A stretch of 64,000 nt of DNA from Thalassobacillus devorans MSP14 (lineage in GTDB: Bacteria; Bacillota; Bacilli; Bacillales; Halobacillaceae). The position numbers were made by a program, and so were the translations under genes. The notes under the pieces were generated by a model. That model saw nothing but the letters and a program-made list of their open reading frames with translations, was not told the origin of the DNA and did not search any database. The DNA lies in the NCBI RefSeq assembly GCF_000496835.1, contig NZ_KI543237.1, forward strand, positions 970,641 through 1,034,640. The letters are read 5' to 3'. How positions within the stretch are numbered: the stretch's first letter is position 1; every line of letters starts with the position of its first letter. Positions 53,521 to 61,297 of the stretch are shown here, one piece after another.

Positions 53521-54732
53521 TTATCTCCCCTGTCCTTCTTTCACAGCTGCAAATACAGTCTGGTTACGTGCGGCACCCATTCCCGCTGCTATCATGACAA
53601 CTAAAATTCCGATAAAAATCACGATTGGTGTGATGACGGTCGCTGTTAAATCAAGAATGATACCAATCAATATGGGTCCGATAGCAGCCAGCGCATACCC
53701 AAATGACTGGGCCATACCGGATAACGCTGCACTCTCACGCGCGTTTGCAGCACGGAGTCCAAGCAGCGTAAGAGCCAGGCTGATGCTGGATGCCTGGCCC
53801 ATTCCCATCAGCATAACACTCCCAGTCAGCCAGCCGGTACTGGTGCTGACTAACATTCCAGTCAATCCGGTAAGATAAAGCGTACCAATCATGATAATTA
53901 ACCCCTGCTGGTTGCGGGAACGGTCTGCCAGCACAGGGGTCAGAAAGGTCATCGGCAGCCCGGACAGCTGCATTGTAGATACCATCAACCCTGCTGCTGC
54001 GACGCCTAACCCTTTTCCGGTCATGATTTCCGGAAGCCAGGTAATCAGAGTGTAAAATAAAAACGACTGCAGTCCCATGAAAATAGTGACCTGCCAGGCT
54101 ATTTTCGACTTCCAAATTGGAGGTCCTGTGAGTCCGGCTGTTTGCTTGTCCTCCTTTTTTACAGGACGGGAAAGCTGGGGAATCCATAATAAAGCAGCAA
54201 TCAGTGCAAGCAGTACCCAAGAGAACAGAGCCATTTCCCACCCTAGGCCCAGCCCTTTTGCAAGCGGGATGCTGAGGCCGGAACCAACTGCTGAAAAAAC
54301 GGACATGGACGTCGTATAAACAGCCGTCATCAAACCGATTCTTCCAGGATAGCGATCTTTGATGATACCCGGAAGCAGTACATTGGAAATGGCAATACCT
54401 ACCCCGACGAGGGCGGTGCCGGTGTATAACGCAGGGGCTGTGGCAATTATACGGATGGTGATGCCGATCATCAGCGTCACTAATCCAACGAAGACCATCC
54501 GCTCATAGCCGAACCGATTACCAAGTTTAGGAGCTACAAACGAAAACACCGCAAAAGAAATCAACGGCAGGGTAGTAATAAATCCAGCAGCACCGTAGGA
54601 AATGCCCAAATCTGTCCGGATGAAACGGAGGAGTGGGCCGACGCCGGTGATGGCTGGACGTAAATTGAACGCGACAAACATGATGCCGATGATTAAAAGT
54701 AGTTTCTTTGTTTGTGATGGCTGATCTTTCAT
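53521..54732 (-). CDS. MFS transporter, CynX/NimT (YycB-like) family
   Basis: 403 residues, 12 membrane segments. The family opening AFNLRPAITGVGPLL and the loop ISNVLLPGIIKDRYPGRIG identify the CynX/2-nitroimidazole group, which carries cyanate, nitroimidazoles or other small anions. It has an ordinary MFS length. The frameshifted small gene follows 2 bp downstream. The divergent FUSC gene shares a 150-bp promoter space. Confidence 0.88.
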   Translation of the reverse strand: MKDQPSQTKKLLLIIGIMFVAFNLRPAITGVGPLLRFIRTDLGISYGAAGFITTLPLISFAVFSFVAPKLGNRFGYERMVFVGLVTLMIGITIRIIATAPALYTGTALVGVGIAISNVLLPGIIKDRYPGRIGLMTAVYTTSMSVFSAVGSGLSIPLAKGLGLGWEMALFSWVLLALIAALLWIPQLSRPVKKEDKQTAGLTGPPIWKSKIAWQVTIFMGLQSFLFYTLITWLPEIMTGKGLGVAAAGLMVSTMQLSGLPMTFLTPVLADRSRNQQGLIIMIGTLYLTGLTGMLVSTSTGWLTGSVMLMGMGQASSISLALTLLGLRAANARESAALSGMAQSFGYALAAIGPILIGIILDLTATVITPIVIFIGILVVMIAAGMGAARNQTVFAAVKEGQGR

Positions 54733-54886
54733 TTCTATTATCCTCTCATGTCATAAATCATTACTTACCATCCTATCATTTTCAAAATTATTGTAAATCG
54801 GGAACATCTTTCAAATAAGTTGCTCGAACGCTTAAGGGAACGTAGAATAGAAAGAATATAATACATCGGAAAAGGTTGATGAAGCA

Positions 54887-57055
54887 TTGAAACAATTATC
54901 TCTCAAGTATTACTGGTTAGGAAGACTACTTGCTTCGGATCCGGGACGAAAGCGGTTGAACCAGGCAGGCAAAGCTACGTTGAGCCTGATCTCCTCGGTC
55001 TTTACGGTCATTCTCCTTTTTAACTGGGCTGGCCAGGAGGCGTTGACCCCGGCAATCGTAGCTGGCATGGCTGGCATGTTGGGCGTTATGGCTGTTATGG
55101 ATGATACGAAACAGGAAAAGCAAGTGACTACTGGCCTGCTTGCGATCTCTGCTGTGGGAGGGGTAACCCTGGGCGCATTATTCGCTGGCAGTGTCTTCCT
55201 CGTTTCCGCACTCATGATTGGCATCATCACTTCCGCCTTTTATTTCACCAGATACGGAAGCCGTTACTTTTCCCTTGGTATGATTGGCTTTATGACCGTT
55301 TACATTTCTTCCTTTTTAAAGTTATCTCCCGTCCAATTCCCTTGGTTCTATCTGGCGATTGCTATCGGAATCAGTTACGCCTTCATGTATAATTTCTTCC
55401 TTTTCAAAGATTCCGTACATATGCTGAGAAGAAGTATCCAGTCGTTTCACACCCAGGCGAATTTGACCTTTCAACTGTTGGTCGAAATGATTCAGGACCC
55501 GGAAATAAAAGAATCCCGGGCGAAAAAACTTCATTACAACGTACGTAAGCTGCGTGAATATGCCAGCAACGTCGCGACTGATTTGAACACGCACGATGTT
55601 GGAGAAATTTGGCCAGGCCTCACGACCTCGCAAGTACGGCTTTACGTTTTTGATACAGCTATGTTTGTCGAAACCCTGGCTGACTCGCTTTCTGAATTGA
55701 AACGGAATGACGCTTTTGAGACAGATGAAGTAAGGCAATTGCTTGTGGAGGTGATTGCTGCGCTTCGTAAAGCAGATGTGCTGGCACCGGAATATGAAAA
55801 AGAGAATTTACACACCGCCCAGCGAGCCACCGTGAAATTCCGTGATAAGATCAATCAGCTTTTTGACGAACAAGGTCCCCGTCCCAAAGGCAGGCTTTAT
55901 TTATTGCGCCGCATCGACTCAATTGCTGATCATGTCACCAACGGTGCGATTGAAATCCAGCTTTCCCTGCAAAAAGGAGATAGTGAATCCTCTTCAGATG
56001 AGGAGCGGGAGAGTGAGGAAGAAGTGGTGACAGAAGACGAAAAAGAAGAGGGGTTGGAACCATCTACGAAAAAAGCATTGCAGGCATTGGCTGGCGGCAC
56101 AATTGCTATCATCGTGGGACATCTCATTTCACCCATTCAACCCTACTGGGTGATCCTGACGACATTCATCATCCTGCTTGGGACTGAGACGGTCGGCCGG
56201 ACCTATCTGAAAGGACTCCAGCGGTCTGTAGGCACGGTCATCGGTGCGGTTATCGGTTTCGGTCTTGCCCGGCTTGTTTCCAACTATACAGCCGTTGAAG
56301 TATTGCTGATTTTTACTGTCGTATTTTCCGCCTTCTATATTCTGACGGTTTCCTATACCGCGATGAGCATTTTCATCACCTTACTCATCGCCTTCATGTA
56401 CGACCTGCTGTTAGGCGGCATCAGTTTAGAATTATTAGGTGCCCGTGTCATTGATACGATTGCCGGCGGAGCGATTGCTTTTATCGTATCCGCGGTTCTT
56501 TTACCGACTAAGACGCATGATAAGGTGAACGAAACGTTCGCTGATTACCTGGAAGAGTTGAAAGGTTATGTGAGTCCATATGTTAAAAGTTTTCATGAAC
56601 CGGTTAACGTAAAAGAATTGGCAGAACAGGCATTTGCGATGGAAGAAAAGGTCCAGGCTATCAAAGATGAATCCCAGCCGATTTTACAGCGTCCCGGGGC
56701 GATGAAGCAATCGGAACTATCCAGGTGGATTACGATTTTCACAGCAATCAACTACTATGCCAAACATTTGGTAGCTTCCTCTTATCAGAAGCATTTCGTC
56801 TATCCGGAAGAGTTAAAAGATGTGTTTCCAAAGATTGAGGAAAAACTGGAATACAACATTGATGTTCTTATTGGCAAGATAAGGGGCGAAGAATCTTCTG
56901 GGCAGTTATACGATCTACAAGATGAACGCGAGCAAATCGAACGTCTGGCACCCGGAAACGATCAGGGAAAGGGTGACCTTGTCCACCACCTTTATTATGT
57001 ATGGCGAATCAATCAATCGTTGCTCATGCTTGCTGTCAAATTAGGGTTAAGATAA
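54887..57055 (+). CDS. FUSC family membrane protein (aromatic acid exporter-like)
   Basis: 722 residues with two membrane blocks of about six helices each (25-150 and 395-520). A cytoplasmic helical region lies between them and another at the C-terminus. A strikingly acidic linker (SSSDEERESEEEVVTEDEKE) precedes the second block. VILTTFIILLGTETVGRTYL and SVGTVIGAVIGFGLARL are typical FUSC repeat motifs. Such proteins are thought to export aromatic acids or drugs. TTG 54887 has only a modest AAAAGG Shine-Dalgarno. Monocistronic. Confidence 0.87.
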   Translation: MKQLSLKYYWLGRLLASDPGRKRLNQAGKATLSLISSVFTVILLFNWAGQEALTPAIVAGMAGMLGVMAVMDDTKQEKQVTTGLLAISAVGGVTLGALFAGSVFLVSALMIGIITSAFYFTRYGSRYFSLGMIGFMTVYISSFLKLSPVQFPWFYLAIAIGISYAFMYNFFLFKDSVHMLRRSIQSFHTQANLTFQLLVEMIQDPEIKESRAKKLHYNVRKLREYASNVATDLNTHDVGEIWPGLTTSQVRLYVFDTAMFVETLADSLSELKRNDAFETDEVRQLLVEVIAALRKADVLAPEYEKENLHTAQRATVKFRDKINQLFDEQGPRPKGRLYLLRRIDSIADHVTNGAIEIQLSLQKGDSESSSDEERESEEEVVTEDEKEEGLEPSTKKALQALAGGTIAIIVGHLISPIQPYWVILTTFIILLGTETVGRTYLKGLQRSVGTVIGAVIGFGLARLVSNYTAVEVLLIFTVVFSAFYILTVSYTAMSIFITLLIAFMYDLLLGGISLELLGARVIDTIAGGAIAFIVSAVLLPTKTHDKVNETFADYLEELKGYVSPYVKSFHEPVNVKELAEQAFAMEEKVQAIKDESQPILQRPGAMKQSELSRWITIFTAINYYAKHLVASSYQKHFVYPEELKDVFPKIEEKLEYNIDVLIGKIRGEESSGQLYDLQDEREQIERLAPGNDQGKGDLVHHLYYVWRINQSLLMLAVKLGLR

Positions 57056-57085
57056 CAAGACTCCAACGGCGGGAGTCTTGTTTGC
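57054..57085 (+). terminator. Terminator of the FUSC gene
   Basis: AACAAGACTCC pairs with GGGAGTCTTGTT around AACGGC, followed by TGCATTTG; the T-run is short. Confidence 0.82.
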
Positions 57086-57097
57086 ATTTGAGGGGGA

Positions 57098-57139
57098 TTC
57101 TGACTTAACGCCTACACCTTCTTCCTTAACTCCAAATTG
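57098..57139 (+). repeat. Degenerate 21-bp repeat, two units
   Basis: TTCTGACTTAACGCC at 57098 and TTCTTCCTTAACTCC at 57119, 21 bp apart, the same unit as at 12242-12362 and 30324-30365. It again follows a terminator. Confidence 0.7.
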
Positions 57140-57157
57140 GAGGATACAACCTCGTGC

Positions 57158-57189
57158 AAAAAAGTAAGCCGGGGACATCCCCGGCCTAC
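57158..57189 (-). terminator. Terminator of the acidic repeat protein gene
   Basis: GTAGGCCGGGG pairs with CCCCGGCTTAC (one mismatch) around ATGT, then TTTTTT on the minus strand. Confidence 0.9.
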
Positions 57190-57199
57190 ATAATAATCA

Positions 57200-58192
57200 T
57201 TATTCTTCTACTGTAGCATTTACAGAAACTTGCTTTGTTTCTCCATCTTCGTCTTCGTTTTCATCTTCTTCTGTTGCTTCATCTTCTTCTTCAACTGCTT
57301 CTTCACTTTCTTGGTCGACTTCGACCTCTTCCTGATCAGCTTCCTCGTCTGTTTCAACAGACTCTTCCGCTTCCTCTTCTTCCTTGGCTTCCTCATCAAT
57401 TGCTGTTGTTAGGACTGCAGAATTTTCAGATGCATGTTCTTTTGCCGTAGCACTTGCATTTACAGATGCTTGAGCGTTTACTTTGTTTTGTTCAGCTTTG
57501 TTAACTTCTTCTTGTGCTTCGTCTGTTGCTTCTTCATCTTCCTCTGTTGTTTCTTCGTCTACCTCAACTTCTTCTGTAGACTCTTCTTCCTTAGTTGTTT
57601 CTTCCTCAGCTTCTTCTTCTCTAGTTTCTTCTTCAACGGTTTCTTCATTTTCATCAGTTTCTGTTTCTTTATCTTCTGTTGCTTCCTCTGTTTCAGTTGT
57701 TTCTTCAACTTCTCCGGCAAGTACGGCAGAGTTTTCAGAAGCATTCTCTTTTGCTGTGGCACTTGCATTCGCTGACGCTTGAGCCTTCGCTTTATTTGCT
57801 TCGGACTTGTTTACTTCTTCTTTTGCTTTGTCTGCTGCTTCCTCAGTTGCTTCTTCGCTTTCTTCGACTGTCTCAACTACTTCCTTGGAAGCTTCTTCTG
57901 TTGCTTCTTCAGTTTCCCCTGCCAAAACTGCAGAGTTTTCAGAAGCATTCTCTTTTGCTGTGGCGCTTGCATTCGCTGACGCTTGAGCCTTCGCTTTGTT
58001 TTGTTGAGATTTGCTTACTTCTTCTTTTTCTTCCGCTTGAACAGTAACTTCAGCTGCTTTTTCTTGTTTTTCTGCAATCTTAACTGTTTTTTCTCCATGT
58101 GAAGATGCTGCGTCTGCAGATTGTACTCCAACGAATCCTCCAATTGTCAATGTTCCTGCAAATACTAGAGTTTTGAACCATGTGTTTTTCAT
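57200..58192 (-). CDS. Secreted, extremely acidic protein with three 37-residue repeats
   Basis: 330 residues. A signal peptide (cleavage after VQSADA, about residue 28) is followed by three near-identical 37-residue units at 57-93, 125-161 and 228-264. The core of each is QASANASATAKENASENSAV. Between and after them lie Glu/Thr/Asp-rich spacers of 31, 66 and 66 residues with hardly any hydrophobic residues. No membrane anchor, LPXTG or surface-layer domain is visible. Such composition suits a disordered, salt-tolerant extracellular polymer-like protein. Not recognised as a known family. It is probably co-transcribed with the gene 57 bp upstream. Confidence 0.85.
   Translation of the reverse strand: MKNTWFKTLVFAGTLTIGGFVGVQSADAASSHGEKTVKIAEKQEKAAEVTVQAEEKEEVSKSQQNKAKAQASANASATAKENASENSAVLAGETEEATEEASKEVVETVEESEEATEEAADKAKEEVNKSEANKAKAQASANASATAKENASENSAVLAGEVEETTETEEATEDKETETDENEETVEEETREEEAEEETTKEEESTEEVEVDEETTEEDEEATDEAQEEVNKAEQNKVNAQASVNASATAKEHASENSAVLTTAIDEEAKEEEEAEESVETDEEADQEEVEVDQESEEAVEEEDEATEEDENEDEDGETKQVSVNATVEE
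57401..58024 (-). repeat. Three 111-bp coding repeats inside the acidic protein gene
   Basis: Units at 57914-58024, 57710-57820 and 57401-57511. The first two are almost identical in DNA as well as protein; the third has diverged (VNAQASVNASATAKEHASEN). They mark a recent internal duplication. Confidence 0.85.
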
Positions 58193-58249
58193 CTTTGAAT
58201 CGCTCCTTAATTTTTATATTAGTTTTGTGATTTAGGTGCTTTTATAAAA

Positions 58250-59224
58250 TTAAGAAGCGTTTTTCGGTGGTTCTGCTGGCGGGGCATTCACCCATTGATC
58301 TGTGAGAAACTCAGATCTTATCCCGATGGTTTGCGAGTTTGAGGCAACGAACAGGAAAGAACCTGGCAGGTTTCCTTTAATTAAAGAAAAAGTGGTCTGG
58401 CCGCCAAAGTCACCTCCGCTCGAAGATACTGGTGACGGAAACGAAGCTGGCTTGGTCATATGTATCTGAGCGATCGGGTCTTTCCTTGGCTCTGGAAGTG
58501 GTGCCGGTTCTTCTTGCTCTTGTTTATCCGGTTGCTGATTATCAGCTGCATTATTTACTGGATTTTTCGCCTCTCCTGAATCAGCTGCTGAAGTTTCAAC
58601 TTTTCCGTTCGTTGACCCAGCTTCAGCTTCTGCGGGCTGCAAATCTTCTGTTTTATCTGTTTGGTCATCAGCAGAGCTGTCCTTATGGTGTTTATCTGTT
58701 GATGCAGGTTGCTCTTCACCTTTGCCAAAGCTTTTCTCTACCGAACGTTTTGACCTCCCCTTTTCATCCTGCGGATTCTCTTCTATTTGTTTCTTTGCTG
58801 TTTTCCTATTAGAAGCCGCCCTCTTAAGCTCATTTGTCATTTCAGAAGCTTTGTCACTTGCCTGAGATGGCAGCGTTGAAGTTTTATCTTTTACCGCAGG
58901 TACTGCAGGTCCGCTTTCTTTTTTTGGCTGAATATTTTTACCTGTCGTCTCTTGAGAGATTTGCTGGCCATGAGCAGAAGCTCCTTCAGCAGTTTCAGAG
59001 GCTTGGTTCACCTGCTCTGCTGCTTGTTCTTTGGCAGACTGAGAAGTTGCTTCACCTTTCTCCGAAGCCTCTTCAGCGACAGGGTTTGATAAGGATTCTT
59101 TTTCTGCATCAGCCTGTGGTGTTGCCTGTTCAGGGGTAATTCCGTTATTCGCAAATGTATCGGTTGGAAGGAAAAATACCGCCAGTACCATTAGACATAC
59201 ATACAACAATGGTCTTGTGCGCAT
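58250..59224 (-). CDS. Secreted low-complexity protein with conserved C-terminal tail
   Basis: 324 residues. A signal peptide (MRTRPLLYVCLMVLAVFFLP, cleavage near TFA|NN) precedes ~220 residues rich in Ala, Ser, Glu, Gln and Lys. The C-terminal ~70 residues look folded: FGGQTTFSLIKGNLPGSFLF and TIGIRSEFLTDQWVN. No family recognised. GGAAGGAGGTGAGCGT before the ATG is a strong Shine-Dalgarno. Likely an operon with the acidic repeat protein, since only 57 bp without a terminator separate them. Confidence 0.8.
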   Translation of the reverse strand: MRTRPLLYVCLMVLAVFFLPTDTFANNGITPEQATPQADAEKESLSNPVAEEASEKGEATSQSAKEQAAEQVNQASETAEGASAHGQQISQETTGKNIQPKKESGPAVPAVKDKTSTLPSQASDKASEMTNELKRAASNRKTAKKQIEENPQDEKGRSKRSVEKSFGKGEEQPASTDKHHKDSSADDQTDKTEDLQPAEAEAGSTNGKVETSAADSGEAKNPVNNAADNQQPDKQEQEEPAPLPEPRKDPIAQIHMTKPASFPSPVSSSGGDFGGQTTFSLIKGNLPGSFLFVASNSQTIGIRSEFLTDQWVNAPPAEPPKNAS

Positions 59225-59323
59225 ACGCTCACCTCCTTCCCTCTATCTAAAATAATTCCTGAATTCAGGCATTTTTCTGTCCGTTTTCTGAAAATTGTGT
59301 TAGGATTTGCCGAAATTAGTCCA

Positions 59324-59556
59324 GAACAAAAGCGCAAGCGCCTTGCTCACCCCCGACAAGCTTAAGTCAAGCCTCGCCGTGACGTTTTTGGTCACAGAGA
59401 GGATTGACTTAAGACCTCGAGGGGGTAGGCGCTGGCCGATGAAAACGCCACGTCCTGTGGCGACATCGGCACTAGCACGTCCTATGCGTCGGAGCTGGAT
59501 GTGGCCCACCGTGTACAGTTATCCACAAATAGAAAATTTTATAATTTCCCAGACAA
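59324..59556. repeat. GAACAAAAGCG hairpin element, long copy
   Basis: It shares with 50744-50912 the start GAACAAAAGCG, the outer stem AGCGCCTtgctcACCCCCGA / TCGAGGGGGTAGGCGCT, and the end from AGCTGGATGTGGCCCACC to TTATAATTTCC-GACAA. The inner stem CTTAAGTCAA-CCTC pairs with GAGG-TTGACTTAAG. It carries an extra ~62 bp module (CCGATG-CGCCAC-N5-GTGGCG-CATCGG) absent from the short copy. The rest of the 360-bp gene-free stretch shows only the AT-rich promoter region of the upstream secreted protein. Confidence 0.75.
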
Positions 59557-59585
59557 TAAAAAAAGACCGGCCGGGCCAGTCTTTT
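59556..59585 (-). terminator. Terminator of the symporter gene
   Basis: AAAAGACTGGCC pairs with GGCCGGTCTTTT (one wobble), with TTTTATTG following on the minus strand. It touches the end of the hairpin element and the stop codon. Confidence 0.9.
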
Positions 59586-60801
59586 AGCTTTCTTCTTTTT
59601 CTGTCTGGTTAATGATTGACGTACCTGCGAGGTCACCGGTCACATTCAATGCTGTCGCTCCCATCCCTACAAGAGCATCGACCGATGTGAGTAAGGCGAC
59701 GACTTCCATCGGCAGTCCGACCTGGGTAAAGACGGTGGCAATCATGACGATTCCTGCACCGGGTACACCTGCTGTGCCGATGGAGGCAAGTGTGCCGACG
59801 ATGACGATGGCAAGCAGTTCACCAAGCCCAAGTTCGGTCCCTGTATAGTTAGCCGCAAATACAGCAGAAACAGCGATCCTGACCGCTGCGCCATCCATGT
59901 TGATCGTCGCCCCGAGTGGCAGACTGAAGCCATATAAACTTTTTGAAATACCAAGGTTTTTAGCCGCATTTAATGTAAGCGGCAAGGTCCCGGAGCTGCT
60001 TTGGGTAACGAAGGCGGTAATCATCGGTGTCCGTGCTTGCGAAAAGAAATTGCCAGGGCTTACTTTGAACAACAGCATCAGTACAATGTAGATGACAACC
60101 TGTACGATAATCGCTATATAAAGCACACCAATCATGTTCCCCAACTCTACAATTGTATTCATCCCCTGATTGCCAACAGTTTGAGCGATGATGGCAAAAA
60201 TACCAATGGGCACATACTGCAAAATCATATGCATGATTTTAAACGTAGCTTCGTTCAAACCATCGACCATTTTATAAACATGCTCCCCGAGAGCCCCGTT
60301 CTCTTTGGATCCTCTTAGAGCAGAGATTGCAATCCCAAATGCAATAGCAGTGAAAATGATACCGAGCAGATTCATTTCATTGAACGCTGTTACGATATTT
60401 TCAGGTACGATATTGAGAAGCACACTCGCTACTCCAGGATGTTCTCCTGCATCCACAGTCTGATCGGTCTGCTGTGTTACTCCTTCACCGGGTTTCATGA
60501 TAGTTGCAATCGTCAACCCGACAATCAGTGCAAGAGCAGAGGTAGCTACGTAGTAAAGGAATACTTTTCCTCCCATCCTGCTCAAATTAGCCAGGCGAGT
60601 CTGGTTCACCCCTACAATTAAAGTAAATAAAACCAACGGAATAATGATGAATTGCAATAATCGGAGCAATAAATCACCAAACGGTGCCAATACGCTCGTA
60701 CCTTCACCAAAGATGATACCTGTAACAATACCCAGAATAAGTGCAATGGTGATTTTTACAATCAGCGATACGCTTCTATATCGCTTCCAAAGTTTCTTAA
60801 T
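59584..60801 (-). CDS. Dicarboxylate/amino acid:cation symporter (DAACS), probable ATT start
   Basis: 405 residues if begun at ATT 60801. Family motifs are TQSSSGTLPLTLNAAKNLG (serine-rich hairpin), LPLGATINMDGAA (NMDG substrate/Na site) and GTAGVPGAGIVMI. The carrier imports glutamate, aspartate or C4-dicarboxylates with Na+ or H+. The only standard start (TTG 60690) would delete the first membrane helix, yet the upstream frame reads KKLWKRYRSVSLIVKITIAL, then ILGIVTGIIFGEGTSV, exactly the missing helix. A TAA closes that frame at 60816. AAGGGGGG lies 6 nt before ATT. Confidence 0.85.
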   Translation of the reverse strand: MKKLWKRYRSVSLIVKITIALILGIVTGIIFGEGTSVLAPFGDLLLRLLQFIIIPLVLFTLIVGVNQTRLANLSRMGGKVFLYYVATSALALIVGLTIATIMKPGEGVTQQTDQTVDAGEHPGVASVLLNIVPENIVTAFNEMNLLGIIFTAIAFGIAISALRGSKENGALGEHVYKMVDGLNEATFKIMHMILQYVPIGIFAIIAQTVGNQGMNTIVELGNMIGVLYIAIIVQVVIYIVLMLLFKVSPGNFFSQARTPMITAFVTQSSSGTLPLTLNAAKNLGISKSLYGFSLPLGATINMDGAAVRIAVSAVFAANYTGTELGLGELLAIVIVGTLASIGTAGVPGAGIVMIATVFTQVGLPMEVVALLTSVDALVGMGATALNVTGDLAGTSIINQTEKEES

Positions 60802-60997
60802 ATCTATCCCCCCTTACTATAATAAATCCTATATTATTTATCGGAATTTTATAATAACTTACTAAAACAATGGTTAAAAGTCAAACAAAGGATTTATTGC
60901 CTACAGGAAAATGCCCGCTTACCATGGTCTAACCTCTTCCTCCTAACAAAAAATCGCCCGGTACGACCCGATCCATTTCTACTCAGTAATTGTTTGT

Positions 60998-61297
60998 TTA
61001 CACCTCTTGTATTAGGTCTTTAATGTTTTTTCCCCTTGGAAGTGGAGCCAGATGAAGAATCCCATCTTCCCCGGGTTCAGCTATCGTCATACAGCTTAAA
61101 CCCGGCTTGCCATTAATCAGCATCATGCATGTGGTACATAAGCCGGTGCGACAGGAATAACGGTAGGCAAGGCTCGGGTCATGATAAAAGTAAATTGCAT
61201 CAACTGCTTCAAGGACTGTCATACCAGATCTCAAATCTATTTCAAACTGGTCAGTTCGCATTTCTGAACGATCAATTTTAACAACAAGCTGGTTCAT
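60998..61297 (-). CDS. Short 2Fe-2S protein, SdhB/FrdB N-terminal domain only
   Basis: 99 residues. The cluster motif is YRYSCRTGLCTTCMMLINGKPGLSC, cut here to its parts: CRTGLCTTC plus the later Cys in PGLSC. The ending APLPRGKNIKDLI is that of the ferredoxin half of succinate dehydrogenase/fumarate reductase B subunits. The second half with 3Fe-4S and 4Fe-4S clusters is absent by design, since no remnant follows. It overlaps the flavoprotein stop by 4 bp (ATGA). Confidence 0.87.
   Translation of the reverse strand: MNQLVVKIDRSEMRTDQFEIDLRSGMTVLEAVDAIYFYHDPSLAYRYSCRTGLCTTCMMLINGKPGLSCMTIAEPGEDGILHLAPLPRGKNIKDLIQEV

Noticed and set aside
57235-58047. Leu-, Phe- and Ser-rich plus-strand frames
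   Set aside because: Complement of the GAA/GAG-rich acidic protein gene; long stop-free antisense frames follow from its composition.
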